This document shows, one piece after another, positions 58,962 through 59,445 of a stretch of 59,445 nt of DNA. The DNA lies in NCBI GenBank assembly GCA_002441345.1, contig DJVU01000006.1:1-59445 (forward strand). The letters run 5' to 3'. The notes under the pieces were generated by a model. It searched no databases. It saw only the letters and a list, made by a program, of their open reading frames with translations, and was not told where the DNA came from. A program made the position numbers and the translations under genes. The stretch comes from Bacteroidales bacterium UBA6248. GTDB lineage: Bacteria; Bacteroidota; Bacteroidia; Bacteroidales; Lentimicrobiaceae. Positions within the stretch are counted from its first letter, which is position 1. Every line of letters starts with the position of its first letter.

Positions 58962-59445
58962 TGTTGCCGGATATTTATAGTTTGCGTGTTTCCCGAGAGA
59001 ATTCTCCCGTCGGAAAGGCGCACCGAGATTTCAAACTTTGCTTTATCTGATTTTATCTCCGGCATCAGAAAAAGCTGAACGGTTTCCACTCCGCTGTCGT
59101 AATATATTTTATCCCTGGCAAGGGCAAACACCGATTCCACGGACTGGTACAATCCGGATATTGCTCCGTTACCGGATGATCTTGCAACGAAACAGCCGGT
59201 GACATCGGCTCCGGCCTGAATGCTGTCGTTGATGGCATAAAGTGTCTTAATCATGAGGCTTTCAGGATAGGACGTTGCCTGAAAAGGAATTCTGCAGTCG
59301 CATGTGAAGGCCATTGCCTTTGAAAAGCCCGGCAAAAAAGCCTTTTGTAATGCAGCATAACCAAAGTAACCCGTTGAGTCGTAGAGCGAAACTTCAAAAG
59401 CAACGGCTTCCGCAGCCATATTGTTACTCGCTGTGACGATTGCCC
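58958..59445 (-). CDS. Unknown protein cut by the right window edge
   Basis: The frame stays open through the window end, so the ATG at 59419 is not necessarily the start and the N-terminus may be missing. The visible 161 or so residues include AVAFEVSLYDSTGYFGYAA, an FTCDC cysteine pair, VTGCFVARSSGN and KAKFEISVRLSDGRILSG. They read as a soluble beta-rich protein, perhaps exported. No family was recognised. It is coupled by a 4-base overlap to the barrel gene. Confidence 0.55.
   Translation of the reverse strand, partial: AIVTASNNMAAEAVAFEVSLYDSTGYFGYAALQKAFLPGFSKAMAFTCDCRIPFQATSYPESLMIKTLYAINDSIQAGADVTGCFVARSSGNGAISGLYQSVESVFALARDKIYYDSGVETVQLFLMPEIKSDKAKFEISVRLSDGRILSGNTQTINIRQQ

Overview
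The window looks like chromosomal DNA of a member of the Bacteroidota, most likely a Bacteroidales-type organism of about 50 percent GC. The evidence is a SusC/SusD pair, two secreted proteins with type IX secretion C-terminal sorting domains, an HU-CCDC81/SPOR protein, an OstA/LptD-like protein beside an amidase and an MCE protein, a HTH-linked two-component-propeller regulator, and many copies of the Bacteroidota promoter element TAnnTTTG placed correctly before genes. No tRNA, rRNA, CRISPR array, transposase or phage gene was recognised, so this is ordinary chromosome with a few accessory modules. The species cannot be named from the sequence.

Layout. 1-15 kb is mainly housekeeping: nadE (cut by the left edge), a NifU-like and an Mrp-type Fe-S carrier, a lipoprotein serine protease, an alkyltransferase-like protein overlapping trmB, an HU/SPOR protein, kdsB, a deoxynucleoside kinase, a GH3-type acyl-adenylating enzyme, ispE, yebC, an M20D amidohydrolase, an MCE protein and a cell-wall amidase. 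At 15.3-18 kb is the large LptD-like outer-membrane protein. At 18-32.7 kb is a polysaccharide utilisation locus on the minus strand: SusR-like regulator, PKD surface glycan-binding lipoprotein, GH16 lipoprotein, SusC, SusD, second GH16 and a GH3 beta-glucosidase. This is the layout expected for laminarin or another beta-1,3-glucan.

32.8-34.5 kb carries a membrane glycosyltransferase overlapping an ECF sigma factor. 34.7-41.2 kb is a tightly packed minus-strand set of six genes: two different group II PLP decarboxylases with overlapping reading frames, a methyltransferase, an M19 dipeptidase, a 4'-phosphopantetheinyl transferase and a patatin. An orphan long-form urocanate hydratase follows. 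44-47 kb holds two divergent type IX cargo genes, one with an Omp28/thioredoxin-like CGPC domain and one made of two copies of a module with an ICWGxxC motif. metK at 47.4-48.7 kb has a promoter and a compact structured leader. Then come a mini-GNAT, a GH2 beta-mannosidase and an orphan histidine kinase.

54-57 kb is a nitrite-reduction operon: a copper nitrite reductase fused to a cytochrome c domain, a NirV-like SUMF1-fold protein and a Sco-type copper chaperone. The right end has a CvfB-like S1 protein, a probable outer-membrane barrel protein and a gene cut by the right edge.

The most unusual items are the NirK-cytochrome c/NirV/Sco operon, the metK leader hairpin, the paired-cysteine repeat protein divergent from the CGPC cargo protein, the twin decarboxylase operon, a shared terminator stem used at three loci, and a perfect four-copy 11-bp tandem repeat. 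I did not find a clearly new multi-gene defence or mobile system.
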